From the NCBI RefSeq assembly GCF_001637225.1, contig NZ_LVJI01000044.1:58583-122582 (forward strand): DNA of 64,000 nt. Direction: 5' to 3'. Positions 44,069 to 53,022 of the stretch are shown piece after piece. The notes below the pieces were generated by a model. It was not told the origin of the DNA, did no database searches, and saw nothing but the letters and a program-made list of their open reading frames with translations. A program made the position numbers and the translations under genes. Positions within the stretch are counted from its first letter, which is position 1; each line of letters opens with the position of its first letter. The stretch comes from Paenibacillus antarcticus (lineage in GTDB: Bacteria > Bacillota > Bacilli > Paenibacillales > Paenibacillaceae).

Positions 44069-44131
44069 TTAACTTCCCCCTTATCCAAGTTTGTCGTTAT
44101 ATTTGTATTTATACACATTCCATGTTGGAGA

Positions 44132-44860
44132 TTATATTCGTACACAAGACCCTACTTTTGATTCAGGATCTAGATGAATGGTATTCTTATATTCCACTAG
44201 CCGAATGGTGCAACCTGGACCAATACTCACATCGTTACCGCGAACGGTATCTACCTCCGCGTACTCCAGATCGATATGATTTCCTTCAATATTATGTGCT
44301 TTTAGTCGAATTGAGAAACCGTGCTGAATTTGTTCCCAGAACCTTGGGCTCTTCCATTTCCTCACGACGATGTGTTCTCCTCCAATCTCTTGTGCGGAAC
44401 ACGGCAAATTCAGCTTAATATCTACATGATCAGCATTCAATAATCCACCGATCGTGAAATGTCCTTTAACCGAAAAGGTCTCACACTGCACATCCCCTTT
44501 CGCCTTCAATATGCCTCCCACTTCCACCTTATCGCTCTTCAGACTCTCTCCAAAGGTCACTCTTCCATTAATGACGACAGAGCGACAATAGACGTTATCA
44601 TCAAATGTAGACATTCCACCAATGACCATCTTATCCAAAGTAGCCGTTCCTTCCACTTTAGCCGTCCCATTAATGTTCATCGATTCTGCTTGTAACGAGC
44701 CTTCGACCCCTACGGTACCGTTACTTGTGAACGCTAAGCAATCGATGTCTCCACCAATCTTACCCATGCCATCAATCTTAACGTCCTTAAATACCCCGCC
44801 GCCCATTCGTCCAATACCAGATATGTTCAGATCATTCCTAGGTTGCTGTTTCTGCTCCAT
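44132..44860 (-). CDS. Bactofilin-type polymer-forming protein (YhbE/YhbF-like)
   Basis: 242 residues, a paralogue of the next gene: N-terminus LNISGIGRMGGGVFKDVKIDG, then beta-helix turns (GVEGSLQAESMNING, AKVEGTATLDKMVIGG). Both end in similar C-terminal modules: GNDVSIGPGCTIRLVEYKN here and GRNVYIGSGCEIGLVEYKN in the other. AGAGG lies eight bases before the ATG. Three bases separate it from the yhbD-like gene, so the three are co-transcribed. Two paralogues suggest hetero-polymers. Confidence 0.87.
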   Translation of the reverse strand: MEQKQQPRNDLNISGIGRMGGGVFKDVKIDGMGKIGGDIDCLAFTSNGTVGVEGSLQAESMNINGTAKVEGTATLDKMVIGGMSTFDDNVYCRSVVINGRVTFGESLKSDKVEVGGILKAKGDVQCETFSVKGHFTIGGLLNADHVDIKLNLPCSAQEIGGEHIVVRKWKSPRFWEQIQHGFSIRLKAHNIEGNHIDLEYAEVDTVRGNDVSIGPGCTIRLVEYKNTIHLDPESKVGSCVRI

Positions 44861-44863
44861 CTA

Positions 44864-45499
44864 CTATTCCTCTCTTTCATTCATTTTTAATTTCAATTCT
44901 TCAATACTAGTAGCAAGTGGTAACCGAATAACCCACTTCACGCCTGTATCGAAATACATTTGATCCGCTGATTCCGTAAGAAACAATGTCGATACGCCCA
45001 TTTTACGTATAAGTACCAATTCACCGTTCTTTCCAGCCAATTTACCGTAGTGTTCTTCCATCGTTCTAACGAGCATTACGCCCTCATCACGTGATAGTTC
45101 CCCACTCTTAAGTAATTTCTCTAGTATGTATATACAAAGAATGTTATCGAATGTGAAGTCATCCTGCTTCCCTTGAATTTCAACGTATAAATCCAACGTC
45201 ATTGACGACACAATGTTACGTTCTATTAGTTCTGTTGAGCGAAGTGACGTCTCTCCTGCGTTGGGTGAGAAGACATCTGCAAGTTCATCTAAGGAAAGAT
45301 CATCTTTCATGTTAATAATTTTATCTACACGGGCAATGATTTTATGCCTTGGAAAAAATGTTTCCTGTCCTGTATAAGAAGATTTACGGATAAACCAATC
45401 CTCTGGGATAAGGATTTTACGTTTCCAGCGATACAGTTGCCCATAAGAGATTCCGGTGATTTCTAACAGTTCTTTTTTAGATATTAAATCGTCGTCCAT
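44864..45499 (-). CDS. yhbD: YhbD-like DUF4004 protein with MerR-like helix-turn-helix
   Basis: About 211 residues. The N-terminal KKELLEITGISYGQLYRWKRKILIP is a MerR-type DNA-binding start; the rest (about 90-211) is the DUF4004 domain ending in TGVKWVIRLP. Gene order yhbD-bactofilin-bactofilin is as in Bacillus yhbDEF. The frame opens at GTG 45517, but AAGGAGG is then internal; ATG at 45499, eight bases after AGGAGG, is preferred and fits the mapped promoter. The palindrome in its own promoter suggests autoregulation. Confidence 0.85.
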   Translation of the reverse strand: MDDDLISKKELLEITGISYGQLYRWKRKILIPEDWFIRKSSYTGQETFFPRHKIIARVDKIINMKDDLSLDELADVFSPNAGETSLRSTELIERNIVSSMTLDLYVEIQGKQDDFTFDNILCIYILEKLLKSGELSRDEGVMLVRTMEEHYGKLAGKNGELVLIRKMGVSTLFLTESADQMYFDTGVKWVIRLPLATSIEELKLKMNEREE

Positions 45500-45521
45500 A
45501 GTCATCTCCTCCTTCACTCGT

Positions 45522-45550
45522 AGTGTAACATAACATTGTTACGTTGTAAA
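45522..45550 (-). promoter_or_regulatory. yhbD promoter with operator-like palindrome in the spacer
   Basis: On the minus strand TTTACA and TACACT are 17 bases apart. The 18-base inverted repeat GTAACA-N6-TGTTAC (45525-45542) fills the spacer and touches the -10 element. MerR-type regulators bind exactly here, and yhbD encodes such a domain. Confidence 0.65.
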
Positions 45551-45598
45551 TTCGTTTTAGTAGCATTGATCTTTACTCATATCTATATGCACATATCA

Positions 45599-45643
45599 AA
45601 GAACCTTCAAAAGCACGATACATCCGTGAAATTGAAGGCTCTT
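45599..45643 (-). terminator. Terminator of the arginine operon
   Basis: On the minus strand AAGAGCCTTCAA pairs with TTGAAGGTTCTT (one G-T pair), with an inner CACG/CGTG stem, and a T-rich tail TTCTTTGATATG. It lies about 60 bases after the argH stop. Confidence 0.75.
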
Positions 45644-45703
45644 GGGTAATCCCTTATTAAGCTTAAAGTACAACAACCTGATGTGTATTAAAATGTTATT
45701 TCA

Positions 45704-47125
45704 TTAGGCTAGATACGACTCTTCGTCGTGTTGCTCTACCCATTTCTTCGCAGACTGAAGTGCTGCTTCACTACGTTCAATAGCAGCTACAACTTGTACC
45801 GTTGCTGTGCCACCATATACGTTACGGGCGTTCACTACCGCTTCCGGTTGAAGCACATCGTAGATTCGGTCATCGAACAATTCTGAGAATTGTTGGAATT
45901 CCTCAAGTGTGAGATCTAACAAATACTTACTGTTCTGAATACAGTAAAGTACTGTCTTACCAATAACCTCATGCGCTTGACGGAATGGTAACCCTTTGTT
46001 AACCAAGAAATCAGCGATATCTGTTGCATTAGAGAAGTCCTTGTTCACAGCTTCACGCATACGACCTTTGTTTACTTTCATAGTCGCAATCATTGGGGCA
46101 AACAATTGAAGTGCACCCTCAAGTGTAGCCACCGTATCGAACATACCCTCTTTGTCTTCTTGCATATCTTTGTTATAAGCCAAAGGAAGTGACTTCAATA
46201 CTGTAAGAAGTCCGATCAAATTCCCGTATACACGACCCGTCTTACCGCGCACTAATTCTGGCACGTCTGGATTCTTCTTCTGTGGCATAATGCTACTACC
46301 TGTACAGAATGCATCATCCAACTCAACGAAGCTGAACTCTGTGCTACTCCACAGAACAAGTTCCTCACTTAGTCGGGACAGATGCGTCATGATAAGTGAA
46401 GCATTCGCGAGAAATTCAACGATGAAATCGCGATCACTTACTGCATCTAGACTGTTCTCGTACACACCATCGAACCCAAGTTGCTCTGCTACGAAATGGC
46501 GATCAATTGGAAACGTCGTGCCTGCTAGTGCACCCGCTCCGAGTGGAAGAATGTTAATCCGTTTATAGCTATCCATTAGTCGTTCTGCATCGCGTCCGAA
46601 CATCGATACATACGCCATTAGATGATGAGCGAATAGAATAGGCTGTGCCCGTTGCAAATGCGTATATCCAGGAACGATAGTATCCACGTTGTCTTTCGCC
46701 TGTGTAATCAGCGAAGCTTGTAGTTCCTGTAGCATTGCCGTAAGCGCTACAACACGCTTGCGTAAGTACAAGTGCATATCTGTAGCCACTTGGTCATTAC
46801 GGCTGCGTCCTGTATGTAACTTTCCACCTACAGGTCCGATCTCATCAATAAGATTCTTCTCAATATTCATATGAATATCTTCATCCGAGACAGAGAACTC
46901 GATCTCACCCGAACGAATTCTATCTAATACTTTCTTCAGCCCCTGACGAATTGTCTCTGCATCTTCCTCTGGAACGATACCACACTTACCTAGCATCGTT
47001 ACATGAGCTAAGCTACCTTGAATATCTTCTTCTGCAAGCGCCTTGTCGAACCCGATGGAAGCTGTATATTCCTCTACCAAATGGTTGGTCTGCTTCGTAA
47101 AGCGCCCTCCCCATAATTTACTCAT
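45704..47125 (-). CDS. argH: Argininosuccinate lyase
   Basis: Cleaves argininosuccinate to arginine and fumarate, the final step of arginine synthesis. About 473 residues from MSKLWGGRFTKQ, the normal start of the family; the frame opens 19 residues earlier, but GGGAG stands nine bases before the chosen ATG. The fumarase-superfamily signature GSSIMPQKKNPDVPE is near residue 280, with TGRSRNDQVATDM near 112. Last gene of the arginine operon; 106 bases separate it from argG. Confidence 0.97.
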   Translation of the reverse strand: MSKLWGGRFTKQTNHLVEEYTASIGFDKALAEEDIQGSLAHVTMLGKCGIVPEEDAETIRQGLKKVLDRIRSGEIEFSVSDEDIHMNIEKNLIDEIGPVGGKLHTGRSRNDQVATDMHLYLRKRVVALTAMLQELQASLITQAKDNVDTIVPGYTHLQRAQPILFAHHLMAYVSMFGRDAERLMDSYKRINILPLGAGALAGTTFPIDRHFVAEQLGFDGVYENSLDAVSDRDFIVEFLANASLIMTHLSRLSEELVLWSSTEFSFVELDDAFCTGSSIMPQKKNPDVPELVRGKTGRVYGNLIGLLTVLKSLPLAYNKDMQEDKEGMFDTVATLEGALQLFAPMIATMKVNKGRMREAVNKDFSNATDIADFLVNKGLPFRQAHEVIGKTVLYCIQNSKYLLDLTLEEFQQFSELFDDRIYDVLQPEAVVNARNVYGGTATVQVVAAIERSEAALQSAKKWVEQHDEESYLA

Positions 47126-47231
47126 GATCATGCTCTCCCTTCTTATGACAACAGAGGGCCGCTCCTTCTCGTGAACGGACAAGGAACGGCCAATTACTGC
47201 CTAATAGCTCAATTTATTATTGCATTTTTAA

Positions 47232-48464
47232 TTATTTGTTTTGTTGTACGCCAGCTGCTACTTTAAGGCGCAAAGCATTCAGGTGAATGAATCCTGTTGC
47301 ATCCCCTTGATCATATGCTTGCGTTGGATCAGCTTCCATCGTTGCGATTTCTGGGTTATATAAACTCACTGGGCTCTTCACACCAGCACTAATCACATTT
47401 CCTTTGTACAGCTTAACTCGTACAGTACCGGTTACGTTGTTCTGGCTCTCTTTTACAAGCGCCTGAAGTGTAAGACGTTCTGGTGCGAACCAGAAACCAT
47501 TATAGACAAGTGTACTATAACGAGTGATCAAGCTATCACGTAGGTTCATCACTTCACGGTCCATCGTGATGGACTCCATTTTGCGATGAGCAGTGAATAG
47601 AATGGTTCCACCTGGTGTCTCATAGATCCCGCGGCTCTTCATCCCTACGAAACGGTTCTCTACCATATCTACACGACCAATACCATGCTTACCACCAAGC
47701 TCATTTAATTGCTCCATCACTTGAAGTGGTGTTAATTTATTACCATTCAGAGCCACACAATCTCCCTGTACAAATTCAAGCTCTAAGTATTCTGCCTCAT
47801 CCGGTGCATCCTCAGGGGATGCGCTGAGTAAGAACATGTCTTTATTCTCAGGTGTGCTAGCATCGAACCAAGGATCTTCAAGCACGCCACTCTCATAACT
47901 AATATGTAGCAAGTTACGATCCATGGAATAGGACTTCGCCGCAGAAGCGGTTACTGGAATACCATGTTTCTCCGCATAAGCGATCATTTCAGCACGTCCT
48001 GGGAACTCATTACGGAACTCTTCTAGGCGCCATGGCGCGATCACGTTGATCTCTGGTGCAAGTGCAGCCACGCCAAGTTCGAAGCGAACTTGGTCATTCC
48101 CTTTACCTGTTGCTCCGTGAGCAATCATAGTTGCGCCTTCTGCACGTGCGATATCCACCATACGTTTAGCGATCAACGGACGAGCAATACTCGTACCTAA
48201 TAGGTATTGACCTTCGTATAGAGCGCCCGATTGGAACATCGGATAGATGAAGTCATTAGCGAACTCATCACGCAAATCATCAATATATACTTTGGAAGCG
48301 CCAGTAGCTAGAGCTTTTTCCTCCAAGCCATCTAACTCTTCTTTTTGACCAATATCCGCTGTGAAAGCGATAATCTCTGCATCGTATGTTTCTTTAAGCC
48401 ACTTCAGAATGATTGATGTATCAAGTCCTCCGGAGTATGCGAGTACTATTTTTTCTTTTGCCAT
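47232..48464 (-). CDS. argG: Argininosuccinate synthase
   Basis: Joins citrulline and aspartate with ATP. 410 residues. N-type ATP pyrophosphatase P-loop AYSGGLDTSI at residues 9-18; TGKGNDQVRFE near 119 contacts citrulline and aspartate; SYSMDRNLLHISYE near 180. GGAAGG precedes the ATG. It lies between argF and argH in one direction. No internal terminator is seen. Confidence 0.97.
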   Translation of the reverse strand: MAKEKIVLAYSGGLDTSIILKWLKETYDAEIIAFTADIGQKEELDGLEEKALATGASKVYIDDLRDEFANDFIYPMFQSGALYEGQYLLGTSIARPLIAKRMVDIARAEGATMIAHGATGKGNDQVRFELGVAALAPEINVIAPWRLEEFRNEFPGRAEMIAYAEKHGIPVTASAAKSYSMDRNLLHISYESGVLEDPWFDASTPENKDMFLLSASPEDAPDEAEYLELEFVQGDCVALNGNKLTPLQVMEQLNELGGKHGIGRVDMVENRFVGMKSRGIYETPGGTILFTAHRKMESITMDREVMNLRDSLITRYSTLVYNGFWFAPERLTLQALVKESQNNVTGTVRVKLYKGNVISAGVKSPVSLYNPEIATMEADPTQAYDQGDATGFIHLNALRLKVAAGVQQNK

Positions 48465-48552
48465 AACCTATAACTTCCTTCCCCTAAATCCTTATATGAA
48501 CTTCTATACTGAATATTAATTCAATCTATGAATTAATCATACTATGAATCAT

Positions 48553-49515
48553 TTATCCCATCAATGCAGCCATCAAGGCCTTTTGTGCATGTAGACGGTT
48601 CTCTGCTTGATCAAAGATAACTGAATTGCTTCCGTCAATGACGCCTTCACTCACTTCTTCACCACGATGTGCTGGTAGACAGTGCATGAAGAGATAGTCA
48701 CTCTTAGCCCCTTGAACAAGCTGTTCATCCACTTGATAGTCTTTAAAAGCAGCTTCACGAATCTTCTGTTCTTCCTCAAAGCCCATACTTGCCCAAACAT
48801 CTGTATAAATAACATCTGCGTCTTTAACAGCTTCCTGGGGACTGCGTGTTACTACGATCTGAGAACCTGTCTCACGAGCAATCTCAAGGCATTCTTTCAC
48901 AACAGATGCATCAGGCTCGTAGCCTTCTGGTGTTGCTACCGATACATGAACGCCAAGCTTAGCGCCACCAATCATAAGGGAGTGTGCCATGTTATTACCA
49001 TCGCCGATATAGGCAAGCTTCAATCCTTTTAACTTCCCTTTGTGTTCATACACCGTCTGATAATCAGCCAACACTTGGCAAGGATGCGCTAGATCACTGA
49101 GTCCATTAATTACAGGTACCGTAGCATAACGCGCTAAGTCAATGACATTCTCATGTCCGAACGTTCGGATCATCATACCGTCCAAATAACGAGATAACAC
49201 TTGTGCTGTATCACTAATGATCTCTCCACGACCCAGCTGTATATCATTCTTGCTCAGGAAGAGTGCATGAGCCCCCAATTGAAAGGCTCCCACTTCAAAA
49301 GATACACGCGTACGTGTTGAGGATTTCTCAAAAATAAGTCCAATCGTCTTGCCTTTAAGAGGTTGATATACCTCTCCACTCTTCTGTTTGTGCTTTATTT
49401 CAATCGCCAAATCGATTAAATATTGAATCTCATCTGGTGTGAAATCATCCAACTCGATGAAATCCCGCCCTTTTAAGTTATTCGCGTGGTTCTGCTCAAT
49501 CTGCGTCTGTGTCAT
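48553..49515 (-). CDS. argF: Ornithine carbamoyltransferase
   Basis: Makes citrulline from ornithine and carbamoyl phosphate. 320 residues. Carbamoyl-phosphate loop SSTRTRVSFE near residue 64, HPCQVLAD near 143, and the ornithine-loop motif HCLPAHRGEE near 275. A strong AAAGGAGG precedes the ATG. Downstream of argD in the same operon. No carAB genes lie in this operon, so carbamoyl phosphate must come from elsewhere. Confidence 0.97.
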   Translation of the reverse strand: MTQTQIEQNHANNLKGRDFIELDDFTPDEIQYLIDLAIEIKHKQKSGEVYQPLKGKTIGLIFEKSSTRTRVSFEVGAFQLGAHALFLSKNDIQLGRGEIISDTAQVLSRYLDGMMIRTFGHENVIDLARYATVPVINGLSDLAHPCQVLADYQTVYEHKGKLKGLKLAYIGDGNNMAHSLMIGGAKLGVHVSVATPEGYEPDASVVKECLEIARETGSQIVVTRSPQEAVKDADVIYTDVWASMGFEEEQKIREAAFKDYQVDEQLVQGAKSDYLFMHCLPAHRGEEVSEGVIDGSNSVIFDQAENRLHAQKALMAALMG

Positions 49516-49548
49516 TCTTCGTATCCTCCTTTAATGCGTAATATCTAA

Positions 49549-50811
49549 TTAGACATTCTTAGCTGCTATATGATCGTGAATCAGGTCTACTACAATCGCT
49601 ACGGCTTGATCAATCTCTTGCTCAGTTACATATAAGTTCGGCAACAGGCGAATCACGTTCGGACCTGCATTTACAAATAACAGTCCCCGTTTCTGCCCTT
49701 CTAACACGATGTTGCCTACGGATTCCTCGCACTCAATACCTACCAGTAACCCTAATCCTCTTATTCCTTTGACAAAAGAAAGTCCCGCCAGCTTCTCATT
49801 CAACTGCTTAAATAAGTACTCACTCATCTTCGCCGCACGCTCAGGAATATTATCTTCTATCATCGTCTCAATTGTTGCAATGATCGCTGCTGTTGCTAGT
49901 GGCGTTCCACCAAACGTTGTTGCATGACTACCCGCTGTAAATGTATCACGCAAGAATTCCTTACCCAACATCGCACCCGCTGGGAATCCGCTCGCTAGCC
50001 CCTTGGCAACTGTGAATATATCAGGTTCAACACCGTAATGTTCATGAGCAAACCATTTACCCGTACGTCCCATTCCTGTCTGAACTTCATCAAAGATAAG
50101 CAATAATCCTTCTTGCTTACATAATTCAGCAACGGCCTTCAAGAATTCAGGTTCAACAGGATGAACGCCGCCTTCGGCAAGTACCATTTCTATCATTACC
50201 GCTGCGGTCTGATCACTTATAGCTGCCTTCAACGCTTCTAGATCATGTAATGGAACCGTCTTGAATCCGGCTGGAAGGGGTAGATAACCTTCCTTCACTT
50301 TATCCTGACCTGTTGCCGTTAGTGTAGCCAACGTCCGTCCATGAAAGGATTGATTGAACGTAATCACTTCATAACGTCCAGTTCCTTTGGTCTTCTGATG
50401 ATAACGACGGGCCAGCTTAATTGCAGCTTCATTCGCTTCTGCACCACTGTTACAAAAGAAAACCGCATCTCCGCATGAAATGGATGTCAACAAAGAAGCT
50501 GCCTTCTCCTGATTCGGAATCTGGAACAAGTTAGATACATGCCATAACTCATCAAGTTGTTGCTTCAACTTTTCTTTTACTTTTATCGGCGCATGACCCA
50601 GATTCGTGACCGCTAATCCGCTCATGAAATCTAAATATTTGTTGCCCTGATCATCCCACAACCAGCTACCTTCGCCTTTAACCAAGCTAATTGGGTATCG
50701 AGCATATGTCGGAAATAACGAACTCGTCGTTTGACTCTTTGCTCCTACTGTTGCTGAATCGACTACTCCTGTATTCCCAACATCACTCTGTTTCTCCTGT
50801 ATTCCCATCAC
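49549..50811 (-). CDS. argD: Acetylornithine aminotransferase
   Basis: PLP-dependent transamination of N-acetylglutamate semialdehyde. 420 residues with a 30-residue non-conserved N-terminal part before LFPTYARYPISLVKG. PLP-binding features: FCNSGAEANEAAIKLARR near 119, FDEVQTGMGRTGKW near 240, and the lysine in FTVAKGLASGFP near 270. The GTG/ATG start pair is ambiguous: GGAG sits nine bases before the GTG used here. It follows argB after a 44-base gap. Confidence 0.96.
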   Translation of the reverse strand: MMGIQEKQSDVGNTGVVDSATVGAKSQTTSSLFPTYARYPISLVKGEGSWLWDDQGNKYLDFMSGLAVTNLGHAPIKVKEKLKQQLDELWHVSNLFQIPNQEKAASLLTSISCGDAVFFCNSGAEANEAAIKLARRYHQKTKGTGRYEVITFNQSFHGRTLATLTATGQDKVKEGYLPLPAGFKTVPLHDLEALKAAISDQTAAVMIEMVLAEGGVHPVEPEFLKAVAELCKQEGLLLIFDEVQTGMGRTGKWFAHEHYGVEPDIFTVAKGLASGFPAGAMLGKEFLRDTFTAGSHATTFGGTPLATAAIIATIETMIEDNIPERAAKMSEYLFKQLNEKLAGLSFVKGIRGLGLLVGIECEESVGNIVLEGQKRGLLFVNAGPNVIRLLPNLYVTEQEIDQAVAIVVDLIHDHIAAKNV

Positions 50812-50855
50812 TCATCTTCACTCCAATCTATTTATATGTTTAAAGTTTAACGTCT

Positions 50856-51740
50856 CTATCCTCGAGCAATGCGAGTCCCGATGATCTCACCTTGCATAAC
50901 GCGGCTAAGCACCTGCGGTTCGCTTCCGTCTACAATTACGACTTCTTGAACCTCGCCATGAATACAACTCATCGCCGCCCGTACTTTCGGAATCATTCCA
51001 CCATAGATTTCGCCAGTCTCAATCATGTCATCAATTTCTTGCACGGTAACGGAGGACAGTACTACTTTCTCGCCATTCACTGACTTCATAATCCCTGGAA
51101 CGTCTGTTACGACAATCATACGTCTAACGCCTAAATGCGAAGCCACTGCTCCTGCCGCCGTATCCGCATTAATGTTATAGCGTTGACCGGATAGATCAAT
51201 ACCGATCGGTGCGATCACTGGGATATACCCCATGTCTTGCACGCCTTGTATTATGTTCGCTTCAACATGAGTAACTTCTCCAACAAAGCCAACCTCTGCG
51301 CTATTGGCAACTGGCTTAGCTTGAATGAGAGACCCATCTACACCGGAAAGACCCCATGCACGACCACCCACGTTCTGAATTCGACGAACAATCTGTTTGT
51401 TGATGCTACCCGATAGCACCATCTCCACGACATCAAGAACATCTTCCGTCGTCTTACGTAATCCATGAACAAATTCACTCTCAATACCAAGTTTCGCAAG
51501 ATTATCCGAGATAGCTGGCCCACCACCATGAACGATGACAGGTTGCATCCCACTCTGCTGCAATTGTCTTAAGTCATGGAAGAAGGAATCCGGCAAAGCC
51601 GCAAGCGTACTCCCACCACATTTCATCACAAAACTCTCTTGGACAGTATCCGCTTGAAGCTCCCCTGCCTCATGACTCTCCAGTATCGTTCTCATAATAA
51701 GTATGATTTCCCCTCTCATACCAACAAGTTGAGACGACAT
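50856..51740 (-). CDS. argB: Acetylglutamate kinase
   Basis: Phosphorylates N-acetylglutamate. The kinase core starts FVMKCGGSTLAALPD near residue 37 and shows IVHGGGPAISDNL near 69, the substrate loop, and NADTAAGAVASHLG near 194. At 294 residues it is longer than the usual 257 because of a 36-residue N-terminal extension. The first ATG has AAAGGG upstream; ATG at 51695 is an alternative with weaker support. Lies between argJ and argD. Confidence 0.94.
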   Translation of the reverse strand: MSSQLVGMRGEIILIMRTILESHEAGELQADTVQESFVMKCGGSTLAALPDSFFHDLRQLQQSGMQPVIVHGGGPAISDNLAKLGIESEFVHGLRKTTEDVLDVVEMVLSGSINKQIVRRIQNVGGRAWGLSGVDGSLIQAKPVANSAEVGFVGEVTHVEANIIQGVQDMGYIPVIAPIGIDLSGQRYNINADTAAGAVASHLGVRRMIVVTDVPGIMKSVNGEKVVLSSVTVQEIDDMIETGEIYGGMIPKVRAAMSCIHGEVQEVVIVDGSEPQVLSRVMQGEIIGTRIARG

Positions 51741-51779
51741 TACTGTGTCGCCCTTTCAACTTTGTTGAACATTCACTCT

Positions 51780-53006
51780 TTAAGTCCGATATGCCGCATT
51801 AATTCGTACATAATCATATGTTAAATCGCAGCCCCATGCGGTTGCTTGCCCAGTACCACCATGCAGGTCTACAAATATACGTACAGTATCACCTTTCAAA
51901 TATATCAATGCTTCTTCTTCATCAAATGCTACAGGAGCCGATCCCTTGAGCACCGTAATATGTCCTAATTGAATGTCTACTTGCTCTGGGTTTACAGGTT
52001 CTCCCGCACGCCCTATGGCAGCGATAATGCGTCCCCAGTTGGCATCCGCGCCAAATATCGCAGTCTTCACTAGACTTGAACCAACTATCGTCTTAGCAAT
52101 AGCTCTTGCGGAGTTGTCACTCACTGCTCCTTGGACAACGACTTCAACCAATCTTGTCGCGCCTTCACCATCACGCGCAATCGCCATAGCAAGCTTCTGA
52201 CATACATAAGTAAAAGCATCAGCAAATGCAGACCAGTCTGGGTGAGCACTATTCATCGCCTCATTGCCAGCCAACCCGCTTGCCATCGTAATGAGCATAT
52301 CATTCGTACTCGTGTCACCATCTACGGTAATCATGTTGAATGTAAGATCTGTAGCTTGACGCATCAATTGTTGCAATGCATCTTGATCGATACGGACATC
52401 TGTCGTCATGAAAGCCAACATCGTAGCCATATTCGGATGAATCATCCCTGACCCCTTCGCCGCTCCAGCAATGATAACTTCCTTGCCATCGACTAAGACA
52501 GATACACAAGCTTCCTTCTTCACCAAATCTGTGGTGAGGATCGCTTGTGAGAAGTCCTCCGCGCCGACCGCTTCATTACTAAGACGTGATGGTAATACTT
52601 CGATGCCTGCGTGTACGCAGTCCATCTTAAGTAGCTCCCCGATTACGCCTGTCGAAGCGACAGCCACATCTTGCTCCGCTACGCCAAGTTGCTTCGCCAT
52701 CGCTGCGCGCATCGCATAGGCATCTGCTTCGCCCTGCTGCCCTGTGCAAGCATTGGCGTTGCCGCTATTGACCACGACGGCCTTCAGCTTGCCGTCTACA
52801 AGACTCTCGCGCGTCACCTTCAGTGGCGCCGCTTGGAACACGCTTGTGGTGTACACAGCCGCTGCTGTGGCCACTACCTCACATACAATCACGCCGATAT
52901 CATGGCGCTCTGTCTTCTTCAATCCGCAGTGCACGCCGCCTGCGGAGAAACCCTTCGGCGATATAATAGAACCGCCATCTATGATATTAAAGTTCTCTTT
53001 TCCCAT
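51780..53006 (-). CDS. argJ: Bifunctional ornithine acetyltransferase / N-acetylglutamate synthase
   Basis: Recycles the acetyl group from acetylornithine to glutamate. About 408 residues from MGKENFNIIDGGS. The self-cleavage site is in GMIHPNMATMLAF near residue 190, where the threonine becomes the nucleophile of the beta chain. The frame opens 15 bases earlier at TTG, but without a ribosome binding site; GGGG is nine bases before the chosen ATG. It follows argC closely. Bases 52600-52960 (N-terminal part) are GC-richer than the flanks. Confidence 0.96.
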   Translation of the reverse strand: MGKENFNIIDGGSIISPKGFSAGGVHCGLKKTERHDIGVIVCEVVATAAAVYTTSVFQAAPLKVTRESLVDGKLKAVVVNSGNANACTGQQGEADAYAMRAAMAKQLGVAEQDVAVASTGVIGELLKMDCVHAGIEVLPSRLSNEAVGAEDFSQAILTTDLVKKEACVSVLVDGKEVIIAGAAKGSGMIHPNMATMLAFMTTDVRIDQDALQQLMRQATDLTFNMITVDGDTSTNDMLITMASGLAGNEAMNSAHPDWSAFADAFTYVCQKLAMAIARDGEGATRLVEVVVQGAVSDNSARAIAKTIVGSSLVKTAIFGADANWGRIIAAIGRAGEPVNPEQVDIQLGHITVLKGSAPVAFDEEEALIYLKGDTVRIFVDLHGGTGQATAWGCDLTYDYVRINAAYRT

Positions 53007-53022
53007 AATTGATTGCCCCAAC

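Noticed and set aside
44122..44418. 98-codon plus-strand frame opposite a bactofilin gene
   Set aside because: Antisense shadow of the repetitive beta-helix coding sequence without a start site.
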